NCBI RefSeq assembly: GCF_001953885.1
Contig: NZ_MQUS01000015.1
Span: 88,483-152,482, forward strand
Length of the DNA stretch: 64,000 nt
Source of the DNA: Streptomyces sp. IMTB 2501
GTDB taxonomy: Bacteria; Actinomycetota; Actinomycetes; Streptomycetales; Streptomycetaceae
Reading direction: 5' to 3'
In this document: positions 16,879-24,843 of the stretch, one piece after another
Numbering within the stretch: the stretch's first letter is position 1
Layout: each line of letters opens with the position of its first letter
Position numbers and translations under genes: made by a program
Notes under the pieces: generated by a model
The model's database searches: none
Told to the model about the DNA's origin: nothing
The model's input: the letters and a program-made list of their open reading frames with translations, nothing else

Positions 16879-18597
16879 TCACTTCACCGCGACCTGGGAG
16901 ATGTCCAGCACGCCGGTCCAGTCGCTGATGACGATGTTCTTGACGTCCGAGCCGTACAGACGCTTGTAGACCGGGTGGAACAGCGGCACGACGAGGGCTT
17001 TCTCGCCGATCTTCTTGTCCAGTGCACCCCATCGCTTGGCGGCCGCGTCAAGGTCGGTCAATTTGTTGATCGCGTCAATCTCGTCATTGACCGACTTGTC
17101 ATTGAGCAGGCCCGTGTTGAAGTTGGCTCCATCCTTGACGATCTGCCGGCCGTCGAAGATCGGGGCCAGGAAGGGGCCGCCGGAGGGCCAGTCGGCACCC
17201 CAGTGCGCGAGGAAGAAACCGGGCTCGGTCTTCACGCTGTGGATCTTGTCCTTGTAGTCGTTCAGTTCCAGGCCCTGCAGCTTGACCGCGATGCCGGCCT
17301 TCTTGAGCGCGTCCTGGACGGCGGTCGCGATCTCCGGGCTGGTCTCGAAGTCCCTGGCGTTGGAGTGGGTCAGCGTGATGGTGAGCCCGCTCTTGTAACC
17401 GGCCTGGGCGAGCAGCTCCCTGGCCTTGGCCGGGTTGCCGGAGGCGCCGGCCGTGAACGGGTCGTACGGCGTGTAGCCGAAGGACTTCTGGTTGGGCAGG
17501 AAGGTGGTCGCGGACTCCGCGAGCGCGCTGCCGCCGGCCGCGTTGACCACCGAGGACCGGTCGACGGCGTACGCGATCGCCTCCCGCACCTTCGGATTGT
17601 CGAACGGCTTCACGGTCGGGTTGAACGCGATGTAGTTCGTGTAGCCGAAGTGGCCGGTTCCCACGCGCGCGGCGAGTGCCTTGTCCCCGCTGACCTTGGC
17701 GAGTTCCGCCGGTCCGAGGTTGGTGTCCGTGGTGACCGCGGCCGCGTCCGCACCCTGGGAGGCGGACAGCCGCTGGTTGATCACGGAGGAGTCGAGGCCG
17801 GAACGGACGTCGATGGTGTCCGGGTACGCCTTGCGCTCGGCGTCGGTGGCCGCCGACCAGTACGTGTTGCGCGCGAGGAGCACGTGCTCGCCGTCGTTCT
17901 CGTTCTTGACGACCTTGTACGGGCCGGACGAGATCGGGTGCTCCTCGTACTTGGTGCCGTTGTCCTTGCTCTTGGGCACCGGCGAGAACTGCGTCTGGGT
18001 GGCGAGGAACGGGAACTCGCCCTCGGGCTTGTTCAGATGGAAGACGATGGTCCGGGCATCCGGCGTCTCGATCGCCGAGAGCCCCTTCTTGTCCTTGTAC
18101 GGCCCCTGGTAGTCGGCGGCGCCGACCAGCCAGTCACGCAGGTACGGCGCGCCGCCGGACAGCTCGGGGGCGAAGGAGCGCTCGATGCCGTACTTGATGT
18201 CGGCCGAGGTGATCGGCGTACCGTCCTCGTACTTGAGGCCCTTCTTCAAGGTGTACGTCCATACGGTCGCGTCCTTGGCGGGGCGTCCGGTGTCGGTGGC
18301 GAGGTCGGGGACGACCTTGGAACCGGCCGCGCCGTTCTCGCGGTTGCGCGTGGTGAGGGTGCGGAAGACCAGCGAAGGGACGTTTCCGCCGCCGGAGGTG
18401 TAGAGGCGGGCCGGGTCGAAGTCGGTCTGCGGCTCGGAGTTCAGCACCGTCAGGGTGCCGCCCTTGTGGGGCGTGGAGTCGCCACCGGAGCCCTTGGCAT
18501 CGTTGTCCTTCGGGCCGCAGGCGGCGGCGCCCGCTGCCACGACCAGGCTGACGGATGCCGCTGCCACGCGGCGCGCTATGACGGACGGTTGACGCAT
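16879..18597 (-). CDS. ABC substrate-binding lipoprotein (SBP family 5, peptide type)
   Basis: A 572-residue solute-binding protein. A twin-Arg-containing signal region leads to a lipobox-like 'AGAAAC' near residue 27, so it is probably tethered outside the membrane. The SBP_bac_5 pattern follows: 'GGTLTVLNSEPQTDFDP', 'YTLKKGLKYEDGTPITSADI' and 'GFFLAHWGADWPSGG'. Family members bind oligopeptides, dipeptides, glutathione, nickel or sugars, so the ligand is open. It is the first structural gene of the importer. The Cys-containing leader ORF and terminator upstream suggest that expression follows cysteine supply, which points to a sulfur-bearing ligand (inference). Confidence 0.92.
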   Translation of the reverse strand: MRQPSVIARRVAAASVSLVVAAGAAACGPKDNDAKGSGGDSTPHKGGTLTVLNSEPQTDFDPARLYTSGGGNVPSLVFRTLTTRNRENGAAGSKVVPDLATDTGRPAKDATVWTYTLKKGLKYEDGTPITSADIKYGIERSFAPELSGGAPYLRDWLVGAADYQGPYKDKKGLSAIETPDARTIVFHLNKPEGEFPFLATQTQFSPVPKSKDNGTKYEEHPISSGPYKVVKNENDGEHVLLARNTYWSAATDAERKAYPDTIDVRSGLDSSVINQRLSASQGADAAAVTTDTNLGPAELAKVSGDKALAARVGTGHFGYTNYIAFNPTVKPFDNPKVREAIAYAVDRSSVVNAAGGSALAESATTFLPNQKSFGYTPYDPFTAGASGNPAKARELLAQAGYKSGLTITLTHSNARDFETSPEIATAVQDALKKAGIAVKLQGLELNDYKDKIHSVKTEPGFFLAHWGADWPSGGPFLAPIFDGRQIVKDGANFNTGLLNDKSVNDEIDAINKLTDLDAAAKRWGALDKKIGEKALVVPLFHPVYKRLYGSDVKNIVISDWTGVLDISQVAVK

Positions 18598-18720
18598 CGG
18601 AATGACGACCTCTCGGGGAAATGATCGGGGCCCTGATCAAGGGCTTCTCGAAGAATGAGACGTGTGGACGAGGAGTGAGACGACTGCGAGCAGACGTCGG
18701 CCCCGACGCCGGGTCGCCGA

Positions 18721-18744
18721 AAAATCCGTGACCACGGTCACGGA
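18721..18744 (-). terminator. Intrinsic terminator / attenuator before the SBP gene
   Basis: Reading on the minus strand, CCGTGACC and GGTCACGG form a perfect 8-bp stem with a 2-nt loop, followed at once by ATTTTT. It lies 47 bp beyond the leader ORF stop and about 125 bp before the SBP start. That is the position of an attenuator. Confidence 0.7.
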
Positions 18745-18790
18745 CGGAGAAATGAGGAAAGGTCGCGACGCGAACGCCGGGGAGGCGGCG

Positions 18791-18886
18791 TCAGCGACAG
18801 TGCACGTCGGACACGCAGAGCGCGGTCACGCCGATGAGCGCCAGCTCGATGGCTGCGCTCTCACGGACGGCATGACTGGACCACAT
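18791..18886 (-). CDS. Leaderless Cys-containing leader peptide (31 aa)
   Basis: ATG 18886 opens a 31-codon ORF beginning MWSSHAVRESAAIELALIG and ending 'ALCVSDVHCR', with cysteines at 24 and 30. The ending resembles, from memory, the Ms4533A-type Cys-rich leader peptides of actinobacteria, whose translation senses charged tRNA-Cys. A good promoter sits 7 bp upstream, so the mRNA should begin at the ATG without a ribosome binding site. A terminator hairpin lies between this ORF and the importer genes. It is too short for ordinary gene finders. The peptide itself probably has no function beyond being translated. Confidence 0.65.
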   Translation of the reverse strand: MWSSHAVRESAAIELALIGVTALCVSDVHCR

Positions 18887-18893
18887 GCGCAGA

Positions 18894-18922
18894 AATATGA
18901 ACGAACATACGCCTCATGTCAA
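18894..18922 (-). promoter_or_regulatory. Housekeeping-type promoter of the leader-ABC operon
   Basis: On the minus strand TTGACA (18922-18917), a 17-bp spacer and CATATT (18899-18894) are followed 7 bp later by the leader ATG. Spacing and sequence fit a sigma-70-type promoter giving a leaderless transcript. It starts about 20 bp past the DUF3152 gene stop. Confidence 0.7.
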
Positions 18923-18942
18923 TGTGACGTGAGCGGCGCCTG

Positions 18943-20463
18943 TCAACTCCCCGGATACGGCCAGGGATTGGGCAGACAGTGGATTCCGTCATGGTCGAGG
19001 AACTTGGTCTGCTGCTGCATGACGGGAGCGAGTTCGCCGTTCTTCTGGCAGCTCACATGGCCGTACCCGAGCCGGTGGCCGATCTCATGATTGATCAACA
19101 TCTGCCGGTAGGGGTGGATTTCGTCCCCGTATGTCCTGCTTCCCTGGGCCCACCTGTATGCATTGATCATCACTCGGTCGGTGGAGGCGGAGTCGCAGGA
19201 GACGTTGTCCTCCGTGGTGTCCAGCCCGGACTTGGCGCACCACTGGGCGGTCGTACCGGGGCTCGCCAGGGTGATCACGAAGTCGGGCTTGCCGGAGGAG
19301 ATCCGCTCGAAGGTACGGGCGCCACCGTGGGCCCAACTACGGTCGTCGTTCAGGGTCTTCTGCACGGCCTCGGCGAACAGCTCACCGTCCAGGCCCATGC
19401 CCTGCTCGACGTCCACGCGATAGGTGTACTTCCGCCCGGTGCCGGGCGCCTTGGCGAAACCGGGCACCGCGTCGAACTTCCCGGAGCCCTTCAGCGTGGC
19501 GCTGAGCGGGTACTTCCGGTCCATCTTCTGCTCGTACGACAGCGTGACCGTGCCGGGCGAGGCGGACGGGGTCCGGCCGCCCTCGGCACGCGCGTCACCT
19601 GCCTGGTCGGGCGCGGACCGCGACTGCGTACCGCTGTGGTCCTGCGACTTGGCCACCTGTCCGGCGACGATCACCGCGAGCACGGTGGTGACGGCGGCCG
19701 CGGCGATACCCGTGAGGGTCCTGCCGCGAGGCGCTCCCTGGGGGGTGGTTCCGTCGTCTCGCGACTGCGGGTGCGCCTCGGTTGCTCGCGCGGTTCCCCG
19801 CGCCCCTTCCGGGGCGCGTGCCTCCGGCGCTTCGGCCGGGTGCTCCTCGGCGGGGCGAGACGCCCCCTTGCGGGGTGCGAAGACGTCGATGTCCTCGTCG
19901 GCTCCGGCCGCGCCACCGCGCCCGTCGGCGAAGGCGTCGAGATACTCCTGCCGAGGCCCGGCTCCCCGCCCTGCCCCCGGCCCCGGCCCCGCCGGGCGCT
20001 GCCGCGGAAGTACGGCACCGGGCCCGGCCGCCCCCGCGAACTCACCCCAGCCACCACCGGCTTCCCGCTGCTGCGGGTGTCCACCACGAGCGCCAGCACC
20101 CCCAGGAAAACGGGGCACACCGCGCGCGGGGGTGCCGTCGGGAAACCTCGGGACCCCCTGCGCGGGGGTGCCGTCGGGGAATCGGGGCACACCGTGCGCC
20201 GGAGTCCCGTCGGGAAGCCTCGGAACACCATGGGCCGGCGTGCCGCCCATCGTCGCCTGTCGCTGGCCCGGCAGCAGCGGCTGCCCGCCTCGCGGCCCAG
20301 CAGCACCGTAAGGCCCTGCCCCATACGGCACCCCGGATGCGCCCCCTTGCCCCGGAACGTTCCTGCCGGCGCTCGGGCGGGTGTCCTGCTGGGGTGTGCG
20401 GTCGGCGGTTATGTCCGCGGAGTCGTCCTTGGGGGCCGGGCCCCGCCGGCTGTGGCGTCCCAC
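18943..20463 (-). CDS. DUF3152 membrane-anchored metzincin-like protein
   Basis: A 506-residue protein. About 225 disordered, Pro/Gly-rich residues precede one membrane segment ('VTTVLAVIVAGQVA', about residues 260-275). The outside domain is DUF3152 and contains 'HEIGHRLGYGH', an exact HExxHxxGxxH zinc motif, with 'PVM' further on as a possible Met-turn. This suggests a metzincin-type zinc peptidase acting outside the membrane; no substrate is known to me. The disordered part holds four 12-residue repeats of a TPAxGVPRFPDG type. The GTG start at 20463 lies 7 bp after the alpha/beta hydrolase stop, so the two are probably co-transcribed. Confidence 0.85.
   Translation of the reverse strand: MGRHSRRGPAPKDDSADITADRTPQQDTRPSAGRNVPGQGGASGVPYGAGPYGAAGPRGGQPLLPGQRQATMGGTPAHGVPRLPDGTPAHGVPRFPDGTPAQGVPRFPDGTPARGVPRFPGGAGARGGHPQQREAGGGWGEFAGAAGPGAVLPRQRPAGPGPGAGRGAGPRQEYLDAFADGRGGAAGADEDIDVFAPRKGASRPAEEHPAEAPEARAPEGARGTARATEAHPQSRDDGTTPQGAPRGRTLTGIAAAAVTTVLAVIVAGQVAKSQDHSGTQSRSAPDQAGDARAEGGRTPSASPGTVTLSYEQKMDRKYPLSATLKGSGKFDAVPGFAKAPGTGRKYTYRVDVEQGMGLDGELFAEAVQKTLNDDRSWAHGGARTFERISSGKPDFVITLASPGTTAQWCAKSGLDTTEDNVSCDSASTDRVMINAYRWAQGSRTYGDEIHPYRQMLINHEIGHRLGYGHVSCQKNGELAPVMQQQTKFLDHDGIHCLPNPWPYPGS
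20111..20254. repeat. Four tandem 36-bp in-frame repeats
   Basis: Units start at 20111, 20147, 20183 and 20219. Units 1 and 3 resemble each other more than their neighbours, as do 2 and 4, which suggests duplication of a 72-bp pair. They encode 12-residue Pro/Gly-rich repeats in the DUF3152 protein's cytoplasmic tail. Confidence 0.75.
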
Positions 20464-20470
20464 GCGGGCC

Positions 20471-21475
20471 TCAGCTCCCCGCGCCCGGAACGGTGACGGC
20501 GTCCTCGGCGTCCGTGCCCGACTGCCCGGTGTCCACGAGGAGTTCGCGGAACGCCGTGGCCACCACGTCCGGGTACTCCATCATCGCCACATGCCCGGCG
20601 TCCGGCAGGGACAGCAGGCGGGAGTCACGGAAGGAGCGGGCGGCACGGCCGGACATGCGGAAGCCGACGAGCTGGTCGCGGCCGCCGTAGACGAGCAGGG
20701 TCGGAGCGAGCACGCGCTCGGCCTGGCGCCACAGCCCGTGCTGCCCGCCGAGCGTGTACGCGTTGACGATCCCGCGCGCGGAGCGGGCCATCGCGTCCCA
20801 GAAGTACGGCAGCTGCAGCCGCCGCTCCAGCTCCTCCACGGCGTCCTGGAACGCCTCGGGCGACACCCGCGACGGGTCGCCGTAGCAGAGCGCCATGACC
20901 CCGCGCACCCGCTGCTCGGCCGTCCACTCCTTGGTGAGCCGGGTGAACAGGGCCGCGACCCCGGGCACGCCGAGCAGCGCGGTCGGCGCCGCGGCGCGCT
21001 GGATGCGCAGCTCCGGCAGAGCGGGCGACACCAGGGTGAGCGTACGGACGAGGTCGGGTCGTACGGCGGCCACGCGCGTGGTGACCGCGCCGCCGAGCGA
21101 GTTGCCGAGCAGGTGGACCGGGCCGCGGTCGGCCGCGTCGAGATAGCGGATCACCGCGCGCGCGTGCCCGGTGACGGAGTAGTTCCCGTCGTCCGGGGGC
21201 GGCGAGTCACCGAAGCCGGGCAGGTCGAGCGCCTCGCTGTCGACGACGCCGTCCAGCTGGGCCATCAGCGTCGACCAGTTCTGCGAGGAGCCGCCGAGCC
21301 CGTGGACGTACAGCGCGGGCGGGAGGCCTTCGCGCGCGGGACGGCGGGAACGGATCGACAGGGTGACCCCGGGCAGCCCCACGGACCGCAGCCGCTCGCC
21401 CTCGCCGATCCGGACGGGCGCCACTTTCGGAAGCACACTGGCGGCCGGCACGGACGGTGACTCGGTCGAAGACAT
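20471..21475 (-). CDS. Alpha/beta hydrolase
   Basis: A 334-residue cytosolic alpha/beta hydrolase. The oxyanion region is 'YVHGLGGSSQNW', the strand-4 acid region is 'DLPGFGDSPPP', and the nucleophile elbow is 'GNSLGG' near residue 143. A late 'PDAGHVAMMEYPD' supplies the histidine, and 'VYGGRDQLVG' the catalytic acid. This is the general C-C hydrolase / epoxide hydrolase / esterase fold; the substrate is not predictable. It lies 7 bp upstream of the DUF3152 gene on the same strand. The region before its ATG contains the palindrome at 21585. Confidence 0.87.
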   Translation of the reverse strand: MSSTESPSVPAASVLPKVAPVRIGEGERLRSVGLPGVTLSIRSRRPAREGLPPALYVHGLGGSSQNWSTLMAQLDGVVDSEALDLPGFGDSPPPDDGNYSVTGHARAVIRYLDAADRGPVHLLGNSLGGAVTTRVAAVRPDLVRTLTLVSPALPELRIQRAAAPTALLGVPGVAALFTRLTKEWTAEQRVRGVMALCYGDPSRVSPEAFQDAVEELERRLQLPYFWDAMARSARGIVNAYTLGGQHGLWRQAERVLAPTLLVYGGRDQLVGFRMSGRAARSFRDSRLLSLPDAGHVAMMEYPDVVATAFRELLVDTGQSGTDAEDAVTVPGAGS

Positions 21476-21584
21476 GCGGCAATGTTACGAGGTGATCACG
21501 CCGGGGTTCGTGTGTTCGCGGTCACAGAGTGAACCGAGAGTGACAGGCGAACCGGACGAGTGTGAGCGGAACGTACGCGATCGG

Positions 21585-21610
21585 TGAACACCGGTGTTCA
21601 TCGGTGAACA
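21585..21610. promoter_or_regulatory. Candidate operator: TGAACACCGGTGTTCA palindrome plus extra half-site
   Basis: A perfect 16-bp palindrome (21585-21600) is followed by a third copy of the half-site in the repeated decamer TCGGTGAACA (21581-21590 and 21601-21610). It sits between the divergent hydrolase gene and the 73-aa protein gene, upstream of a TetR regulator gene. It looks like a dimeric-regulator binding site; which protein binds it is unknown. Confidence 0.5.
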
Positions 21611-21730
21611 AGGGCAGCGAACGGACGAGACGGCATGGCGCACGGGAGGGGTGTCTCCTAGGCTCGTACCGAGGGCACCCGTATGTGGCCCCTGCTGCTT
21701 CCAGGGACGTTAGTAGGAAGGGAGCCCACC

Positions 21731-21952
21731 ATGGCCTATCCCACAGAGCCGGACGGGACCGAGGACGATCTGGAGACCGACCCGGCCGAGATCGACGTCG
21801 AGGCACCCGAGGGGGACGCCGCCGAGCAGCACGCCGAACTCACACCGGAGCATGACGACCCGCTGACAGGCGTGGACCCGGACCGTGCGAATGTGGCCGA
21901 TCTGGTCGAACAGGCGCGTGTCGTCTCACTCGACGAGGACGACTACCGCTGA
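21731..21952 (+). CDS. Small acidic conserved Streptomyces protein
   Basis: A 73-residue, very acidic protein with no family I can name. The N-terminal half is Asp/Glu-rich and probably disordered; the C-terminus 'ANVADLVEQARVVSLDEDDY' looks like a short amphipathic helix. The start is well supported by GGAAGGGAG a few bases before ATG 21731. The next gene on the strand is the TetR regulator, 157 bp away with its own promoter-like region. Codon use matches the neighbours, so it is a real gene. Its function is unknown. Confidence 0.75.
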   Translation: MAYPTEPDGTEDDLETDPAEIDVEAPEGDAAEQHAELTPEHDDPLTGVDPDRANVADLVEQARVVSLDEDDYR

Positions 21953-22109
21953 CCCCGACGCGGTCCCGCGGCCGCACCCGGAGCCCGGTGCCGCTTTCGC
22001 CACCGTCCGGTACGTGAAATTCTGCGCTCGCACCGCGCACACCACGGTTACCGAAAAGTACGATGGCCGCGCGGCTGACACCGCGATATGGACGACTTTG
22101 GGAGGCGGC

Positions 22110-22751
22110 GTGACAGCCATCGAGCAAACTGAGGCGGCACGCCCGCGTGGCACCCGTCTGCCGCGCCGAGCCCGACGGAACCAGCTGCTGGGCGCGGCCC
22201 AGGAGGTTTTCGTCGCGCAGGGCTATCACGCCGCGGCGATGGACGACATCGCCGAGCGGGCCGGCGTGAGCAAGCCGGTGCTCTACCAGCACTTCCCCGG
22301 CAAGCTCGACCTGTATCTGGCCCTGCTGGACCAGCACTGCGAGTCGCTGATCCAGTCCGTGCGGGGCGCGCTGGCCTCGACGACCGACAACAAACAGCGT
22401 GTCCGGGCCACGATGGACGCCTATTTCGCGTACGTCGAGGACGACGGCGGCGCGTTCCGGCTGGTCTTCGAGTCGGACCTGACGAACGAGCCCGCGGTCC
22501 GCGAGCGCGTCGACAAGGTCACGAACGACTGCGCCGAGGCGATCTGCGAGGTCATCGCCGAGGACACCGGCCTGTCGCGCGCGGAGTCGATGCTGCTGGC
22601 CTCCGGCCTCGGCGGTCTGGCCCAGGTGGTGGCCCGCTCCTGGCTGCACAGCGACCGCAGCGTGCCGCGCGACCAGGCGGTGCAGCTGCTGACCTCGCTG
22701 GCCTGGCGGGGCATCGCCGGCTTCCCGCTGCACGGCACCGAACACCACTGA
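22110..22751 (+). CDS. TetR-family transcriptional regulator
   Basis: A 213-residue regulator. Residues about 20-75 form the TetR_N helix-turn-helix: 'LLGAAQEVFVAQGYHAAAMD', then 'AERAGVSKPVLYQHFPGK' as the recognition part. The C-terminal ligand domain is typical in length, but its ligand is not predictable. The GTG start at 22110 has a GGGAGG site 5 bp upstream; the in-frame extension upstream lacks support. Neighbours (a 73-aa acidic protein and DUF3107) do not reveal a target. The palindrome at 21585 or its own upstream region are candidate operators. Confidence 0.9.
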   Translation: MTAIEQTEAARPRGTRLPRRARRNQLLGAAQEVFVAQGYHAAAMDDIAERAGVSKPVLYQHFPGKLDLYLALLDQHCESLIQSVRGALASTTDNKQRVRATMDAYFAYVEDDGGAFRLVFESDLTNEPAVRERVDKVTNDCAEAICEVIAEDTGLSRAESMLLASGLGGLAQVVARSWLHSDRSVPRDQAVQLLTSLAWRGIAGFPLHGTEHH

Positions 22752-22895
22752 GCACCGCTGACGGCTGTTTGTTCCCGCATCCTGTTCGCTGACGGCGTTC
22801 CGGCCCGCAGCGTGTACGTCCCCTCACCGGACTAATGTGTGCTGGGTACGGCGCGGAAGATCGCGCACATCACTGACCGTCGGAGGGACAAAGCC

Positions 22896-23123
22896 GTGGA
22901 GGTCAAGATCGGCGTGCAGCACGCGCCCCGCGAGATCGTTCTGGAGAGCGGTCAGAGCGTCGAGGAGGTCGAGCGCCTGGTGTCCGAGGCGCTGGCCGGC
23001 AAGACGCAGTTGCTGAGCCTTGAGGACGAGAAGGGCCGCAAGGTCCTGGTGCCGACCGACCGCCTGGCGTACGTGGAGATCGGCGAGCCGACCGTGCGCA
23101 AGGTGGGGTTCGGCGCGCTGTAG
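22896..23123 (+). CDS. DUF3107 domain small protein
   Basis: A 75-residue cytosolic protein that matches the actinobacterial DUF3107 family over its full length ('EVKIGVQHAPREIVLESGQS' to the C-terminus). The predicted beta-rich fold with a long middle helix ('VEEVERLVSEALAG') is consistent with the family. No biochemical role is known to me. The GTG start follows GGAGGG with good spacing. A strong terminator hairpin lies right after the stop. It is probably monocistronic. Confidence 0.88.
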   Translation: MEVKIGVQHAPREIVLESGQSVEEVERLVSEALAGKTQLLSLEDEKGRKVLVPTDRLAYVEIGEPTVRKVGFGAL

Positions 23124-23132
23124 GCCGACGGA

Positions 23133-23174
23133 GTGAAAAGGGCCCGGTGACTGTGTGCCACCGGGCCCTTTCAC
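23133..23174 (+). terminator. Terminator of the DUF3107 gene
   Basis: A near-perfect stem (GTGAAAAGGGCCCGGTG against CACCGGGCCCTTTCAC, with one bulged A) and a short loop lie directly after the DUF3107 stop. The right arm ends in CTTTC, giving a weak U-tract. Confidence 0.8.
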
Positions 23175-23328
23175 GTGGGGCGTGACCACGGTCTTCCGTA
23201 GGCTTCTGCACGGTCTGTGCTCACAGTTGGAACACGAGTTCTCCACAGCGGAGGGTTGTACTCCGCAGGTCACGGGTATGACGGGCTACGACCGTATCTG
23301 GCCGGACCGGCCGTGGGAGGGACCCGAC

Positions 23329-23598
23329 ATGATCCTGGAAGCACTCGGATCCGCAGTGCTCGGTCTGATCCTCGCCGGGGCGGCGGTGTACCGCCTGTCG
23401 CACCGCCTTCCGGCCCGCCCGCTGGTCCTCTCGACAGGTGTGGCCGGTGCCCTCTTCGGCGACTTCGTCACCCACACCGCACTCGGCCCCGGCGCCGCCT
23501 GGCTGAGCCTCCTGGGCGCCGCGATCATCTCGGCAGCGTCCCTGTCCCTCCTCCTGCGCCCGTCAGCGGGCCTGCGCCGACGATCAGCGACGGCGTAG
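23329..23598 (+). CDS. Small membrane protein, 89 aa
   Basis: An 89-residue protein with three hydrophobic segments: 'LGSAVLGLILAGAAVYRL', 'LVLSTGVAGALFGDFVT' and 'AWLSLLGAAIISAASLSLLL'. A basic C-terminus suggests it faces the cytosol. I recognise no family beyond 'integral membrane protein'. ATG 23329 has GGGAGG 8 bp upstream, which is better than the upstream in-frame alternatives. A dispersed intergenic repeat follows it. Function unknown. Confidence 0.7.
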   Translation: MILEALGSAVLGLILAGAAVYRLSHRLPARPLVLSTGVAGALFGDFVTHTALGPGAAWLSLLGAAIISAASLSLLLRPSAGLRRRSATA

Positions 23599-23618
23599 CA
23601 CCGGCACTTTTGCGGCGG

Positions 23619-23690
23619 GCCCCCAGGGGCGCGGGGAACTGCGCGACAGGCCGCAACAGACCCGCAGCCGCGCGACTCCCCGCAGCCACC
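23619..23690. repeat. Dispersed Streptomyces intergenic repeat
   Basis: This segment contains GGGGCGCGGGGAACTGCGCG and a downstream CCGCAGCC-rich arm. From memory it is a very common intergenic sequence in Streptomyces genomes. It fills the gap between two convergent genes and may act as a termination or REP-like element. Confidence 0.5.
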
Positions 23691-23702
23691 CCCCACTGGG
23701 AG

Positions 23703-24440
23703 CTACGCCGCCAAGCCCAGCGCAGCCATCCGCTTGGTGTGCGCCTCGGTGATCCGCGAGAACATCCTCCCGACCTCGGCAAGATCGAACCCGTCGGCCA
23801 CCCCGCCCACGAGCATCGTGGACAGCGCGTCCCGGTCGGCGACCACCCGCTGGGACTGCGACAGCGCCTCTCCCATCAGCCGCCGCGCCCACAGCGCCAG
23901 CCGGCCGCCCACGCGCGGGTCGGCGTCGATGGCGGCCCGCACCTTCTCCACCGCGAACTCGGCGTGCCCGGTGTCGTCGAGAACGGCGAGAACCAGTTCC
24001 CGGGTGTCGGAGTCGAGCCGGGCCGCGACCTCCCGGTAGAAGTCGCTCGCGATCGAGTCGCCGACGTACGCCTTGACCAGGCCCTCCAGCCAGTCCGAGG
24101 GCGCGGTCTGCCGGTGGAAGCCGTCGAGCGCGGCGACGAACGGGTCCATGGCGGCCGTCGGCTCCTCGCCGATCTCGGTCAGCCGGTCCCGCAGCCGCTC
24201 GAAGTGGTGGAACTCGGCCGAGGCCATCTTCGCCAGCTCCGCCTTGTCCGCGAGGGTCGGCGCGAGCTTCGCGTCCTCCGCGAGCCGCTCGAACGCCGCC
24301 AGCTCCCCGTACGCGAGCGCGCCGAGCAGGTCCACGACGGCGGCACGGTAATGCGGGTCGGCGGAGGCCCGCGCCCAGTCCTGGGCGGCGACGCCCGTGG
24401 GCGCTGCGGAGTCCTTCTCAGGCTTGTCAGAGCTAGTCAT
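23703..24440 (-). CDS. Ferritin-like fold protein (MiaE-like)
   Basis: A 245-residue mostly helical protein. Glu/His pairs spaced as in ferritin-like di-iron proteins are visible: 'ALAYGELAAFERL', 'ASAEFHHFERLRDRL' and 'LDDTGHAEFAVEKV'. It resembles the ferritin-like domain grouped with the tRNA-hydroxylase MiaE in actinobacteria; whether it binds iron or modifies tRNA is not shown. The ATG at 24440 follows a weak site. It is divergent from the DEAD-box helicase gene with a 400-bp region between them. It is a single gene facing the small membrane protein. Confidence 0.78.
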   Translation of the reverse strand: MTSSDKPEKDSAAPTGVAAQDWARASADPHYRAAVVDLLGALAYGELAAFERLAEDAKLAPTLADKAELAKMASAEFHHFERLRDRLTEIGEEPTAAMDPFVAALDGFHRQTAPSDWLEGLVKAYVGDSIASDFYREVAARLDSDTRELVLAVLDDTGHAEFAVEKVRAAIDADPRVGGRLALWARRLMGEALSQSQRVVADRDALSTMLVGGVADGFDLAEVGRMFSRITEAHTKRMAALGLAA

Positions 24441-24843
24441 GAGGCGCACAATAGTCCGCTCGCGTGACCCCGGAAGGCCCTGGTGGATCAGTGTGACCAC
24501 CATGACGTGACCAAATCGGCCATCGCATGTGCGTGAATCCGGGGTATGGTGGTAATGCGCCTGCCAGAGTGCGTCGACGGTGTTCGACGTCTCCCGACAG
24601 GGCGCACGCATGAGGATGCCCGGTCGGTGGCCCGATCGGCTCCGACCCGACAGCCCTCCCTGGCCGTACGACACAGTGCGTACGACGACCGGAGGAACCC
24701 TCAGCGGTACGAGCGCTAGAGCGTCGGCAGAGGTCCCGTGCTTTACGGCTTGCCCCAGTGGTTCGCCCGTACGGCAGCCGACGTCCCCGGCACGGTCCGT
24801 CATGACCCCCGCGCTCGCCTCGCACCGCGCACACAGAAGAGGC
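24441..24843 (+). other. Long leader / divergent promoter region of the DEAD-box helicase
   Basis: About 400 bp without a supported gene. The promoter-like GGGGTATGGTGGTAATGCG lies near 24540-24560, which would leave a 5' UTR of about 280 nt for the helicase. Long structured leaders are usual for cold-shock RNA helicases. Open frames here lack support. Confidence 0.4.

Noticed and set aside
13280..18597. Nickel-type or sugar-type ABC importer assignment
   Set aside because: The binding protein is family 5 with DppB/C permeases, but no nickel-binding His motif or sugar-specific feature was seen, so only a peptide-type label is kept.
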